DNA of 64,000 nucleotides. Origin: an uncultured Lachnospiraceae bacterium (GTDB lineage: Bacteria > Bacillota > Clostridia > Lachnospirales > Lachnospiraceae). Made by a program: the position numbers and the translations under genes. Under the pieces are notes generated by a model. The model was given only the letters and a program-made list of their open reading frames with translations, was not told where the DNA came from and searched no databases. The stretch is from the NCBI GenBank assembly GCA_949878435.1, contig CATLAK010000007.1:1-64000 (forward strand), in the 5' to 3' direction. Shown here in pieces: positions 18,821-27,830 of this stretch. Within the stretch, counting starts at the first letter, position 1; the number at the start of each line of letters is the position of its first letter.

Positions 18821-20275
18821 TTATTCTGCATTGACCTTCACGTAGTCAGCAAGTTTCTGATTGCACTTATTTACGATGTTGTCGTGAGTCGTCTGCTTGT
18901 CCTGTTCTCCCTGTGCAAATGCCACCATCTCTTCATCTATGATGGAGTTGATATCGCCGGTCACGATGTCGAAAGGCTCCTGTACATTGGGGTTGGATGC
19001 AAGGAGCTGATCCACTGCTGCCACGATTTCAGGATTTTCTGCCATATAAGTCTTCATCTTTTCTGTCTCGTACAGATCCTTGTTCATGGGGATATATCCG
19101 CTTGCCGTACAGAAATCATACTGTGCGTCTTCTCCGCCTAAATACTGCTGGAAGATCCATGTTGCCGTAAGCTCATCGGCATCTCCCTTATCAAACATAA
19201 CGATTCCGGAACCTCCTACTGCCGTTCCGCCCTTGTCGGACGCATTCACCTTCGGAAGGGGCGCTGTTCCCCATTCAAATTCATCTCCAATCAAATCTTT
19301 CAGCTTGCCGATTCTTGCAGAAGACATAATTGCCATTGCTGAAAGCTCCATTGCAAATTCTTCGTTGATGTTATCTTCCACCGGCTTGTAGCCTCCTGTA
19401 GCGATAACCTTTTCCCACTCGTCTAAATAGGTCATGAGGGTACCGTCTTCGCCGAAAGTAACCTTTGACATCAGACCTGCCCGTCCGCCTTCGTTGTCGC
19501 CTATAAAGTTGTATTCGCCTTCGCCGCCTACCCAGTTGACTAACTGATATCTTTTTACCTGAACATTCAGACCATAAGTGGTCACTTCATCCCCATCCTT
19601 CTGGGTCAGCTTTTCAATTGCTTCCGCCATCTCAGCAATGGTCTTGGGCGGATTTTCCGGATCTAATCCTGCTGCCTCAAAGAGCCCCTTGTTATAGTAA
19701 AGGAGAATCGTGGAGTTGCTGAAAGGAATGGCGCAAAGCTCATCCTTATAGGTAAAAGTACGCGCATTGTTTGCAATAATGGACTCTCTGGGAAGAATGA
19801 TGTTCTCCCCTTTTGCATACATTTCCTCAGGTGATACAAAAAGGTCATATCCCGAAATCGTGGGAATACCTGCGCTTGCCACCTGGCAGATATCCGGGAA
19901 GTTCACCCAGTCGCCTGCCTGTGCCAGAGTATTTAATTTTTCTGCTGTGTTGGTTCCCTGGAAGCTGGGTGTTACGATGATTCCGTACTCTTTTCCTACC
20001 GTATCGTTGAAATTGTTACATACGGTCTCAAGGGCATTGGCGTTGGTGCCCTCCATGTGATGCCAGAAGCTGATTTCTATATCTGCATCGCTGATCCTCT
20101 TAGACTCCTCTGCCGGCTCCTGTGCCTCCTCCTGCTGGCTGTCCGCTTCAGGCTGCACTTCCTGCGCTGTTTCGGTGCTTTCCGGCTCTTTGACCTCCCC
20201 TGTATCCTTAGCGCCGCATGCCGCTAAAGATAAAATCATAATTGCCGCCATTAATAGACTGATGAATCGTTTCAT
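18821..20275 (-). CDS. Carbohydrate ABC transporter substrate-binding lipoprotein
   Basis: 484 residues from ATG 20275 behind AAAGGAGGAA; the longer frame reaching 20626 overlaps the permease gene and is rejected. Signal peptide with lipobox LAAC, an acidic/Gln-rich linker, then a family-1 extracellular binding fold (ISFWHHMEGTNANALETVCNNFND, NSTILLYYNKGLFEAAGLDPENPPKT). Works with the two permeases upstream. The ATPase is not in this operon, which is common because MsmK-type ATPases are shared. Confidence 0.85.
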   Translation of the reverse strand: MKRFISLLMAAIMILSLAACGAKDTGEVKEPESTETAQEVQPEADSQQEEAQEPAEESKRISDADIEISFWHHMEGTNANALETVCNNFNDTVGKEYGIIVTPSFQGTNTAEKLNTLAQAGDWVNFPDICQVASAGIPTISGYDLFVSPEEMYAKGENIILPRESIIANNARTFTYKDELCAIPFSNSTILLYYNKGLFEAAGLDPENPPKTIAEMAEAIEKLTQKDGDEVTTYGLNVQVKRYQLVNWVGGEGEYNFIGDNEGGRAGLMSKVTFGEDGTLMTYLDEWEKVIATGGYKPVEDNINEEFAMELSAMAIMSSARIGKLKDLIGDEFEWGTAPLPKVNASDKGGTAVGGSGIVMFDKGDADELTATWIFQQYLGGEDAQYDFCTASGYIPMNKDLYETEKMKTYMAENPEIVAAVDQLLASNPNVQEPFDIVTGDINSIIDEEMVAFAQGEQDKQTTHDNIVNKCNQKLADYVKVNAE

Positions 20276-20319
20276 GTTTCTTCCTCCTTTTGTAATTGAT
20301 TTATGTTGCCTAAAATTGC

Positions 20320-21147
20320 TTACCCCTTCACCGAACCTGTCATCATGCCTCCCACAATCTGTTTCTGGAATACGATAAAAATAATCAGGGTCGGAACCAT
20401 GACCATCACAGATGCCGCCATGATGGGACCGTAAATCGTGCCTCCGTCTTTGGAGTTGAGCATGGTAATTCCCACCTGCACTGTGCGCATGGTATCTTTG
20501 TTTGTTACCAGCATCGGCCACAGATAAGTATTCCATGTGCTCACGAAAGAAGATATGAATACCGTGGCGATGACCGGTTTTGACAAAGGCAGCAGAATGC
20601 TGGTAAAAAACCTTAAGTTCCCGCATCCGTCTGCTTTTGAAGCCTCATATAGTTCCTTTGAAAAGGATAGGTAATACTGCCTGAACATAAAAATGTTCAT
20701 CACCGATACTAAAAACATGGTCATCATTCCAAAGTAAGTATCGGTAAGCCCTAAGGATGCAACCGTCTTGTAATTGGTAATCAGCACCACATCTCCCGGA
20801 ATCATCATGGTGGACATGCACAGCATAAACAAAAAGTTCTTTCCCTTAAATTCAAAAAATGCAAAGGAAAATGCCGCCAGGCTTGCTACGATTACGCGCA
20901 CGAGGCTGGAGCCTCCTGCTAAAATAAAGGAATTAAGCATATATCTGACCAGATGCGTCAGCCGCAGCGCCTCTTTGTAATTGTCCCACTGAAATCTATT
21001 CGGCAATAGATGCAGCTTCTTTGTCAGAATCTCCCTCTGCTCCATAAAGGAAATGGAAAATGCATACAAGATCGGTGCAATGATGATCAGCCCCACAAGC
21101 AGGCAGACCACCTGATAAAGTATGTTTTGGTACGTTTTCTTTTTCAT
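20320..21147 (-). CDS. Carbohydrate ABC transporter permease (MalG type)
   Basis: 275 residues, six membrane segments, and the EAA loop YEASKADGCGNLRFFTSILLPLSKPV that docks the ATPase. The C-terminal FQKQIVGGMMTGSVKG is characteristic of MalG-type subunits. Start overlaps the stop of the partner permease (ATGA). Confidence 0.85.
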   Translation of the reverse strand: MKKKTYQNILYQVVCLLVGLIIIAPILYAFSISFMEQREILTKKLHLLPNRFQWDNYKEALRLTHLVRYMLNSFILAGGSSLVRVIVASLAAFSFAFFEFKGKNFLFMLCMSTMMIPGDVVLITNYKTVASLGLTDTYFGMMTMFLVSVMNIFMFRQYYLSFSKELYEASKADGCGNLRFFTSILLPLSKPVIATVFISSFVSTWNTYLWPMLVTNKDTMRTVQVGITMLNSKDGGTIYGPIMAASVMVMVPTLIIFIVFQKQIVGGMMTGSVKG

Positions 21148-22004
21148 GAATAATGTACCCCCTTTTTCTCAAAGGAAAAGCTGATCAGCGTTGCAATGAG
21201 CGTGAATATAAAAGTAATCACTGCCGCCGCATAGGCATCATTATAGCTCATGTTGCCGAAAGCCTGCTTGTACATATAATAAATCATGGTTGAAGTGGAT
21301 CCCTTAGGACCGCCTTCTGTCAAAATAATCGGAAGCCCCGCCATAATGATATTTTTTGCAAGGGACGTACAGATCAGGAAAAATACGGTAGGTGAGATCA
21401 TAGGAAGAATGACCTTGGTCACCTTTTTGTAAAGACTCGCCCCATCAATGTCGGCACTTTCCAAAAGTTCTCCCGGAACCCCGCGGATCGCCGCAAGCAA
21501 AAACAGGAAATTAAATCCGATATTCATCCAGACAGAAATGAAACTCATGGAAACCATAGCATATTTGGCATCATTGAGCCAGTTGATCTTTGTCCCAAGC
21601 AGCTTATTGATCAGTCCCACATTGGGATTGTACATGATCTTAAAGATCATTGCCGTGACAGACATTGACATCGCCATCGTCAGCGAGAACATGGTCTCAT
21701 AGATCGATGAGATCCTGGTCTTTTTATTGGCAAGCACCGCAAGAATCAGTGCAATGAAAATCGCCAGCGGCGATGCCAGAATCACATACACAAGGGTGTT
21801 CCATATGGAACGCAGAAATGCCGGGTCCGTAAGCACATGAATGTAATTGTCCAGCCCTGCAAACGCTTTTACCTTTCCGTCCGCACTGACCGTGAAAAAG
21901 GTCAGACCGATGGTCCTTAAAAAGGGATAAAAGGAAAACACCGCAAAATAAATCAGTGCCGGCGATAAATATATATAGGGTTCTATCTTTCCTAATTTCT
22001 TCAT
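21144..22004 (-). CDS. Carbohydrate ABC transporter permease (MalF type)
   Basis: 286 residues from ATG 22004 with AGGAGA before it; the frame extends to 22073 but would run into the upstream gene. The opening EPYIYLSPALIYFAVFSFYPF and EAA loop LLESADIDGASLYKKVTKVILPMISPT are typical of MalF/UgpA-type permeases. Pairs with the MalG-type subunit. Confidence 0.85.
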   Translation of the reverse strand: MKKLGKIEPYIYLSPALIYFAVFSFYPFLRTIGLTFFTVSADGKVKAFAGLDNYIHVLTDPAFLRSIWNTLVYVILASPLAIFIALILAVLANKKTRISSIYETMFSLTMAMSMSVTAMIFKIMYNPNVGLINKLLGTKINWLNDAKYAMVSMSFISVWMNIGFNFLFLLAAIRGVPGELLESADIDGASLYKKVTKVILPMISPTVFFLICTSLAKNIIMAGLPIILTEGGPKGSTSTMIYYMYKQAFGNMSYNDAYAAAVITFIFTLIATLISFSFEKKGVHYS

Positions 22005-22017
22005 ACTGCTTCTCCTA

Positions 22018-23037
22018 TCATGCCGATACACAGGCTGCAATATCCTCTGCCATAGCGGCAATATCAAATCCATTCACCGACTGGATGAGATCCAGATATT
22101 TTTCCATTTCCCCATTGCTTCCGCACAGTGCTCCCAAAACGGCTCCGGTCATAGAAGCAATGGTGTCCGTGTCGGAACCGATATTCACTGCTGCTATCAC
22201 TGCTTCCGTTAAATCTCCCTTTGCCGCTACGATGATACCGAAGACCGCCGGAACCGCCTCCGATACGTGCAGGCCGCTGCCAACCAGATCCGCGATCTCC
22301 GTAGTCGCTTCATCCAGACTCTCCGCGGTAAGCCCAATCTCCACTGCCAGCTTCATTCTCTTTTGTACGCTGGGACCCGCCAGAACTGCACAGCTTCCCT
22401 TACATAACTCTGCCCCGCGCTTTGCTCCATAGAACCCTGCCTGCACAACGGAATAGAGATTGCTTTCCTCCCGCAAGGCTTCGCTTACTGCTGCCGCTAT
22501 GGCACAGGCTCCTTCAATGGATAAGTTGTTGTTGTGCGTGGGTCTGCATATGGTAATGGCTGCTTTCACCGCCTCCTCCACATTCCCCGGATGAAATAAT
22601 CCGGCAGGGGCAATTTTCATGGCGGAACCATTGGATGCCTTTGCATTGTCACAGCAGATAAATGCATAGGGGTTGACGGTCTCTATCCCTTTGATCTTTT
22701 CCACCGCTGCCCTCGTGGTGGGACCTGCATACTTATCATAAAAAGCCTGATCCTCCGCCCAGCTTAAAAGCGCCTGATTTGCTGTCTCTTCATCGATGAT
22801 GCCGTTCCTGTCAAGAATCGCCCGGGCTGTATAATAAGTCAGGCTAAAATCATCCGTCACGCTTCCTGCTTTCGCCCCTCTTGCAAAGGTGTCATCCGGC
22901 GGCGGAATGATGTCCCGCACAGTTCCGCCGAAGCGCTCTTTAATCTGCTCCTTTGTCCGCAATTCTGTGGCTGCTCCCATAGCATCTCCAACGGCTGCAC
23001 CCAATAAACATCCGAATATCTTTTTTTTCAGTTCCAT
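22018..23037 (-). CDS. ADP-ribosylglycohydrolase family protein
   Basis: 339 residues of the DraG/ARH fold, an all-helical two-magnesium hydrolase that removes ADP-ribose or related ribosyl groups. Motifs: GCLLGAAVGDAMGAATE at the start, GSVTDDFSLT near 57 (the usual TDDT has become TDDF), and NIGSDTDTIASMTGAVLGAL near 295, which supplies metal-binding Asp residues. First gene of the ABC/HAD-SIS operon, so it may act on an imported N-glycoside or nucleoside-like substrate rather than on protein. AAAGGAGGTG ribosome site. Confidence 0.85.
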   Translation of the reverse strand: MELKKKIFGCLLGAAVGDAMGAATELRTKEQIKERFGGTVRDIIPPPDDTFARGAKAGSVTDDFSLTYYTARAILDRNGIIDEETANQALLSWAEDQAFYDKYAGPTTRAAVEKIKGIETVNPYAFICCDNAKASNGSAMKIAPAGLFHPGNVEEAVKAAITICRPTHNNNLSIEGACAIAAAVSEALREESNLYSVVQAGFYGAKRGAELCKGSCAVLAGPSVQKRMKLAVEIGLTAESLDEATTEIADLVGSGLHVSEAVPAVFGIIVAAKGDLTEAVIAAVNIGSDTDTIASMTGAVLGALCGSNGEMEKYLDLIQSVNGFDIAAMAEDIAACVSA

Positions 23038-23079
23038 ACTTCACCTCCTTTAGCTTCCGCATCTTTTTTCTTAAATCTT

Positions 23080-23108
23080 ATTTTATATAAAAGCCTTCTC
23101 TATCGCAA
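23080..23108 (-). promoter_or_regulatory. Promoter of the ADP-ribosylglycohydrolase operon
   Basis: Minus strand: TTGCGA (23103-23108), 17-bp spacer, TAAAAT (23080-23085), about 40 bases before the first gene. Confidence 0.55.
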
Positions 23109-23260
23109 ATCGTACACGGATTATTCCAGCAAAATGCCATGGTATTCTCCATTTTTCCTTATATTTTCTCTCTTTTTCTTACTATTTTATGCTTACTTAA
23201 TTTTTGCAGGTGCCATATGCTATTATCATGAAACACGCCCCTCCCCAGAGTCCTCTTATG

Positions 23261-23291
23261 TTGACCAAACCGTAAAAGCATGCCATAATAA
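23261..23291 (+). promoter_or_regulatory. Promoter of the zinc-ribbon membrane protein
   Basis: TTGACC at 23261-23266 and ATAATA/TAATAA about 18-19 bp further, 45 bases before the start. The gap 23109-23260 shows no gene. Confidence 0.4.
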
Positions 23292-23335
23292 ACCCATACC
23301 AACTACAAAAAAGATAAGTATACTGGAGGATTCAA

Positions 23336-25240
23336 ATGTTTTGTTCAAATTGCGGTAAAGAAATAAATGATCACGCCAATTTCTGTAATTATTGCGGAAC
23401 CCCGGTGCATGCCGGCACGTCTTCCGGCACACCGTCTCCGGAAATATCCGCACCTGCAATTCCAAAGAAAGGTATTTCCCCGGTTTTCATCGGCATTGTT
23501 TCCGCAGTCATCCTATCTGCCGCAGTCGTAGCAGGCAGTGTATTCTATTTCACAACGAGGAACAATGACCGCACGCAAGAAACCGTTGCCTCGGAAAGTG
23601 CAGAAGAGGAAAGCAAGACCGAAAACGAAGCAGCACCTATTCAAGAAACTGATGGCAAAGAAGACACCCCTTCTGACTCTGCGGCAGCTGAACTGCTCCA
23701 AGACTATCTGGAGACAAATCTGATTCCTCAATATGGCTCTGCTAATCTGGGCGCGCAGACCAAAATCTTTGATTATGACAACGTATATGCGGTAGAATCA
23801 GAAAACCAATTCTGGACAGCTTCCGCCGGCATATCTGATGCCAAAATCTACGACCTTGATCAGGACGGAAGCGAAGAACTGCTGGTCTTTCTTCTGACCG
23901 AAGAAGATATCACATTCTACATTTACGAAGCGGAGAACAACGAAGTCCGTCAGGCAGCTGCCTATTCTCAAGAACGTTACTCAGACATGGACGGGTTCGA
24001 TCTTTCCTGGTCTTTATTTCATGCAGACGGAACACCTTACCTGTTCTGCCATGAAAGTCATTACGGCATTATCTTTGATTTTTCCGATACAAACGCCAGA
24101 TTGTACCGTTATGACGGCAGCCAGCTGCTTCCTGCTCTGACCATTGAACAGACGGCAGGCGGTTCTTCGGATTTCGCCTATACCGCTTATCAATATGACC
24201 CGGAGGGAAAACTGGTGAATGAGGAAGTCATTTATGACGAGACTGTAATGTACTTGGATGAGGAGGGCAATCAGCTGGAGCATTATTTCCAGCGTATCGC
24301 AGAGCTTTTTGACGCATATGGAATTGATTTAGACAGCGAAGCCGCCTTACAGGAAGACGCAGATATCTACCAAGGCATCGCAGAGATGGACGGATATGAA
24401 ACGCTCCTGCATCTGGAAATGTGGGGCGACTACCGCTATGAAGAGACGTTTTCTTCTGTCACATACCACTTTAACGATTTTGACAGCCCCCTGTCCTTCT
24501 ATAGACGTTTCCTCGCCGGGAAGGAAACCGTACAAATACGGGAAGACGCATGGTACACTGACCGCCAACAATCTGAATGGAGCCTGAACGATATCGTAAA
24601 CGAACTTACCAACACCTATCTGGAAGGAACCGACCGCCGCCCCTATGTGGAACATGCTTATCTGGATTGCGGCGGGGACGGTGTGGAAGAGCTTGCCATC
24701 CGTTTTACAGGTCTTGATATTTATTCGCCCGAAGATATGAGCAATTTAATCATGATCATTACCTGCAGCACCGGCACACCCGAAGTCGTATATTCCTGTG
24801 AATCGTGGGCAAGAAGTTATACAGAGCCCCACTACCACGGATGCATCCCAAGCAGCGGTTCTGCCGGAGCAGGCGATCATATCTTCGGTCTGGAATATCT
24901 GGATGGCAGCAGCAATCTGCATCCTGTATATTATGCCCAACAATTGGGCGGCTTATGGATTAGAGATTTAGAGGGAGAAATTTATGACACCGTCTTTAGC
25001 TCCGTCGACCCCGATGCCGATGTCACACATTACCAGATAAATGGCGCAGACTACTATGTCATGCATTCCTACGATACATCCATCGACTCTCTATGCCAGG
25101 AATATATATCCTTGTGCGAGCAAAAAGGCATGCGCTTTGTTTCAGAAGAGGAAATTGACGAGTTAATCACACAATACGCAAAGGAACTGGGCATCGAGGA
25201 CGCCTGGTTAGATGAGGAAGAACTGTCCTGGGGATACTAA
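23336..25240 (+). CDS. Zinc-ribbon membrane-anchored extracellular protein
   Basis: 634 residues. Begins with the zinc ribbon FCSNCGKEI...FCNYCGTPV (four Cys), one membrane helix at about 49-71 (SPVFIGIVSAVILSAAVVAGSVFYF), an acidic linker to about 120, then a ~510-residue presumably extracellular part. The latter repeats a segment type: KIYDLDQDGSEELLVFLL and AYLDCGGDGVEELAIRF, both like the DxDxDGxxE calcium-type loops of integrin/VCBS-like repeats. RBS TGGAGG. The layout (inside ribbon, one helix, outside sensor-like region) recurs in Lachnospiraceae; function unknown. Confidence 0.75.
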   Translation: MFCSNCGKEINDHANFCNYCGTPVHAGTSSGTPSPEISAPAIPKKGISPVFIGIVSAVILSAAVVAGSVFYFTTRNNDRTQETVASESAEEESKTENEAAPIQETDGKEDTPSDSAAAELLQDYLETNLIPQYGSANLGAQTKIFDYDNVYAVESENQFWTASAGISDAKIYDLDQDGSEELLVFLLTEEDITFYIYEAENNEVRQAAAYSQERYSDMDGFDLSWSLFHADGTPYLFCHESHYGIIFDFSDTNARLYRYDGSQLLPALTIEQTAGGSSDFAYTAYQYDPEGKLVNEEVIYDETVMYLDEEGNQLEHYFQRIAELFDAYGIDLDSEAALQEDADIYQGIAEMDGYETLLHLEMWGDYRYEETFSSVTYHFNDFDSPLSFYRRFLAGKETVQIREDAWYTDRQQSEWSLNDIVNELTNTYLEGTDRRPYVEHAYLDCGGDGVEELAIRFTGLDIYSPEDMSNLIMIITCSTGTPEVVYSCESWARSYTEPHYHGCIPSSGSAGAGDHIFGLEYLDGSSNLHPVYYAQQLGGLWIRDLEGEIYDTVFSSVDPDADVTHYQINGADYYVMHSYDTSIDSLCQEYISLCEQKGMRFVSEEEIDELITQYAKELGIEDAWLDEEELSWGY

Positions 25241-25283
25241 ATAATGCTTTTTCCTGTCAATCAGCCAACTTATTGTGAACCGA

Positions 25284-25323
25284 AAACCGCAGCTTTCAGG
25301 GTTTCTCCCAAAAGCTGCGGTTT
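25284..25323. terminator. Strong bidirectional terminator
   Basis: AAACCGCAGCTTT pairs perfectly with AAAGCTGCGGTTT (25284-25296 and 25311-25323). It separates the convergent genes ending at 25240 and 25336. Confidence 0.9.
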
Positions 25324-25335
25324 AAATTACTATAA

Positions 25336-26610
25336 CTAAATCAGCCAGACCGGCACATACCAATTTCTCTCATCCACAGGAAGCAAATCGTTTGCCATGC
25401 AGATAACGCTTCCCGTTCCAATCTCCACTTTCAGTGCTTCTAATCCCCCAAATGCCTCCGCCGATGCTGCCGGCTCCAAAACATGGAAATTCTTAATTGC
25501 TGCTTTCCCCGGCGAAGCTGCCTTCTTGATCTCAATCGGCGACAGCACACCATTTTGATAAATAAGCAGATCAATCTCTTTCTGATCCTTATCCCGGTAA
25601 TAGAAAATGGGAGGTTCTTTTCCCGCATTCAGATAGCTTTTATAAATCTCAGAAAAAACATAACTTTCAAAAAAAGCACCGGACATAGCGCCTCTTTCCA
25701 GTGCTTCTGCATTCCCCCATTTCAAAAGACAGGCTGCCAGACCAGTATCCAAAAAGTGAAGAAGAGGCATCTTTACAACACGTTTCAGCACATTGTTATG
25801 ATATGGCGGAACAAGCGCGACAATATGAGAAGATATCAAAATCGACAGCCACTTTTTCGCCGTAGGCGCTGAAATGCCTGCCATATTCGCCAGTTCCTCA
25901 TATACCACCGGTTTTGATGTATGTGCGGCAACAATAGTCATGAAATTGTAAAACTGCATTTCATCCGCAACCTGTGTCAGATCCCTTATATCCCGCTGTA
26001 AATAGGTATCTATATAAGAACGGTAATAAGTTTCCCCGTCAATATTCTCATCTGCGTAAAGCTCCGGCATGGAACCTCTAAATATCCGCTGATAAATCTG
26101 ATTAAGCCCCAGAGGCTTCTTTACCGCCATTCGCTGCATCAACCCCTCGGTATCTGTAGTAAAGGGCGCACTTGGCGTCTGATAAACTTCTGCATCGGAC
26201 AGCCCCAACAAATTTACAATTCCCACACGTCCGGCAAGACTTTCACTTACATTCTCCATAAGCCTGAAAATCTGCGAACCTGTAATCCAAAAATCCCCCT
26301 TCCGCTTAGACCGGTCCACACGCATTTTAATATAAGGCAGCAATTCCGTTGCATACTGAATCTCGTCAATCAGCACTGGTGGCTCATATCTTTGCAAAAA
26401 CAATGCCGGATCCGTTTTTGCCAGATACCTCACATCAGGATCATCCAAAGTCACATATTTCCGCTCTATCCCTTCTTCCTTCTGTTCATCAGAAAGTTTC
26501 TGCAGCAAAGTCGTTTTCCCCACCTGTCTGGGACCTGTAACCAAAAGAACCGGAAACATTTTTGAAATTCTTACAACCGCATCCTCTGCCGCTCTCTCAA
26601 TATATGCCAT
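25336..26610 (-). CDS. AAA ATPase with DUF4143 domain
   Basis: 424 residues. Walker A TGPRQVGKTTL near residue 25, Walker B PVLIDEIQYA near 80, sensor WITGSQIF near 108. The C-terminal half is DUF4143, with a nuclease-like YRDKDQKEIDLLIYQ...PIEIKKA core near 340-375. These COG1373 proteins are widespread, often variable between strains, and of unknown function. A damaged relative lies at 56039-56770. Own promoter at 26678-26706. Confidence 0.85.
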   Translation of the reverse strand: MAYIERAAEDAVVRISKMFPVLLVTGPRQVGKTTLLQKLSDEQKEEGIERKYVTLDDPDVRYLAKTDPALFLQRYEPPVLIDEIQYATELLPYIKMRVDRSKRKGDFWITGSQIFRLMENVSESLAGRVGIVNLLGLSDAEVYQTPSAPFTTDTEGLMQRMAVKKPLGLNQIYQRIFRGSMPELYADENIDGETYYRSYIDTYLQRDIRDLTQVADEMQFYNFMTIVAAHTSKPVVYEELANMAGISAPTAKKWLSILISSHIVALVPPYHNNVLKRVVKMPLLHFLDTGLAACLLKWGNAEALERGAMSGAFFESYVFSEIYKSYLNAGKEPPIFYYRDKDQKEIDLLIYQNGVLSPIEIKKAASPGKAAIKNFHVLEPAASAEAFGGLEALKVEIGTGSVICMANDLLPVDERNWYVPVWLI

Positions 26611-26677
26611 AACGATAGCTCCTTCCTAAAACATTATATGCTTCTCTCAAGATCCGTCTAATCTAAATTATAATTTT

Positions 26678-26706
26678 ATTATAACCAAACCTTTCTTCAT
26701 CGTCAA
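26678..26706 (-). promoter_or_regulatory. Promoter of the DUF4143 ATPase
   Basis: Minus strand TTGACG (26701-26706), 17-bp spacer, TATAAT (26678-26683), about 70 bases before the start. Confidence 0.7.
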
Positions 26707-26711
26707 CCAAT

Positions 26712-27449
26712 CTAATCAATACTAATCGACCTCACCCAAATCCCATTAACATCCGAGCTCTCATAATCCTTACAATATTCAATAGGAACATCATGCGAAT
26801 CATAAGTCACTCTTCTCACATACAAAATAGGATCCCCCTCTTCCACCTTAAAGTAAGAGGAAAGCTCCTCATCCGCCCGAATCGCGCGGAACCGCTCGTC
26901 CACATAGCTGAGCACCAGTCCCGCCTTTCTCTGTAACACATCATATAAAGAATATTCATTCAGATTTTCCTGCTCAAAATCGATTCCAGCAACCCGCTCT
27001 CCCGGCAGAAAGGACTTCTGAAATGCCACGCAGACCTCATTTAAATATCGTAGCCTGCCAATCATCACCACCTTGCCCCCTTCTGCAATCTGCAGATAGG
27101 ATGCAAGGGCTTTATCCGCCTTGATCTCTTTGATTTCGATCACCTTCGAGTGCGCCTTTGCCGTCTTGGAGACCACGTTAGAGCTAAATCCCGCCACCCT
27201 GCGGTAACTGTACGCCTTGGTAGCGATTTCCTGGACGAAGGTCCCCTTTCCCTTCTCTGTGCGCAAAATTCCTTTTGCCACCAGATCATCGATTGCCTTT
27301 CGCACGGTCAACCGGCTCACGTTATACTCCTTGGCATAATCGCTCTGCTTGGGAATCATATCCCCTGGCTCGTAAACCCCACCCAAAATATCTTCCACAA
27401 TATCTTCTTTGATCTGCTTGTGCTTTGGTCCCATGTTTCTTTTTTCCAT
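26712..27449 (-). CDS. GntR/HutC-family regulator with UTRA domain
   Basis: 245 residues. Winged helix at 1-75 (PKQSDYAKEYNVSRLTVRKAIDDLVAKGILRTEKGKGTFVQ) and UTRA effector domain at about 95-240 (IGRLRYLNEVCVAFQKSFLPG ... IEYCKDYESSDVNGIW). The UTRA group usually senses sugars or amino-sugar phosphates. It follows remA on the same strand by ~65 bases; no sugar gene is adjacent, so its target is not evident. Confidence 0.85.
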   Translation of the reverse strand: MEKRNMGPKHKQIKEDIVEDILGGVYEPGDMIPKQSDYAKEYNVSRLTVRKAIDDLVAKGILRTEKGKGTFVQEIATKAYSYRRVAGFSSNVVSKTAKAHSKVIEIKEIKADKALASYLQIAEGGKVVMIGRLRYLNEVCVAFQKSFLPGERVAGIDFEQENLNEYSLYDVLQRKAGLVLSYVDERFRAIRADEELSSYFKVEEGDPILYVRRVTYDSHDVPIEYCKDYESSDVNGIWVRSISID

Positions 27450-27513
27450 ACCCTGACATCCTCACTGGATTTTCTGTCTGAAAATAGTTCCCTCTGCCCG
27501 GCGGTCTGCCGCA

Positions 27514-27771
27514 TCACTGCCCGGCAATGGGCTGCGTCTGTACACACCTGCCCGCAATGGTTTCCGGCAATACTGCGGACAACACAATGTTGGCGTTTTC
27601 CATCACGATAATTGCCCTTGTACGCCTTCCCTGGGTGGCATCAATCACCGTTCCCTGATCCTTGCCGTTTTGGATCATGCGCTTCGCCGGCGCTGAATCC
27701 GGGCTGATGACTGCGATAATCTTATAACGATTTACAAAGTTTCCAAATCCTATGTTGATCAATTGTTCCAT
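27514..27771 (-). CDS. remA: RemA-like regulator (DUF370)
   Basis: 85 residues from ATG 27771 (GGAAGGG upstream; the longer frame to 27834 is spurious). Near-colinear with Bacillus RemA: LINIGFGNFVNRYKIIAVISPDSAPAKR, VIDATQGRRTRAIIVME, VLSAVLPETIAGR. RemA forms DNA-binding rings and activates matrix and osmoprotectant genes in Bacillus. It normally neighbours gmk and rpoZ; here it stands between a ClbS-like gene and a GntR gene, so it may be a second copy or a relocated one. Confidence 0.85.
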   Translation of the reverse strand: MEQLINIGFGNFVNRYKIIAVISPDSAPAKRMIQNGKDQGTVIDATQGRRTRAIIVMENANIVLSAVLPETIAGRCVQTQPIAGQ

Positions 27772-27830
27772 TTGTGCTGCCCTTCCTTGCCATTCATTTT
27801 TCCTTATCATAATATAAAGAAATGGTTTCG

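Noticed and set aside
20276..20626. Extended N-terminus of the substrate-binding protein
   Set aside because: It overlaps the MalG-type permease; the true start has AAAGGAGG and a signal peptide at 20275.
23134..23358. 74-residue plus-strand ORF before the zinc-ribbon gene
   Set aside because: It runs into the real gene in another frame and covers its promoter.
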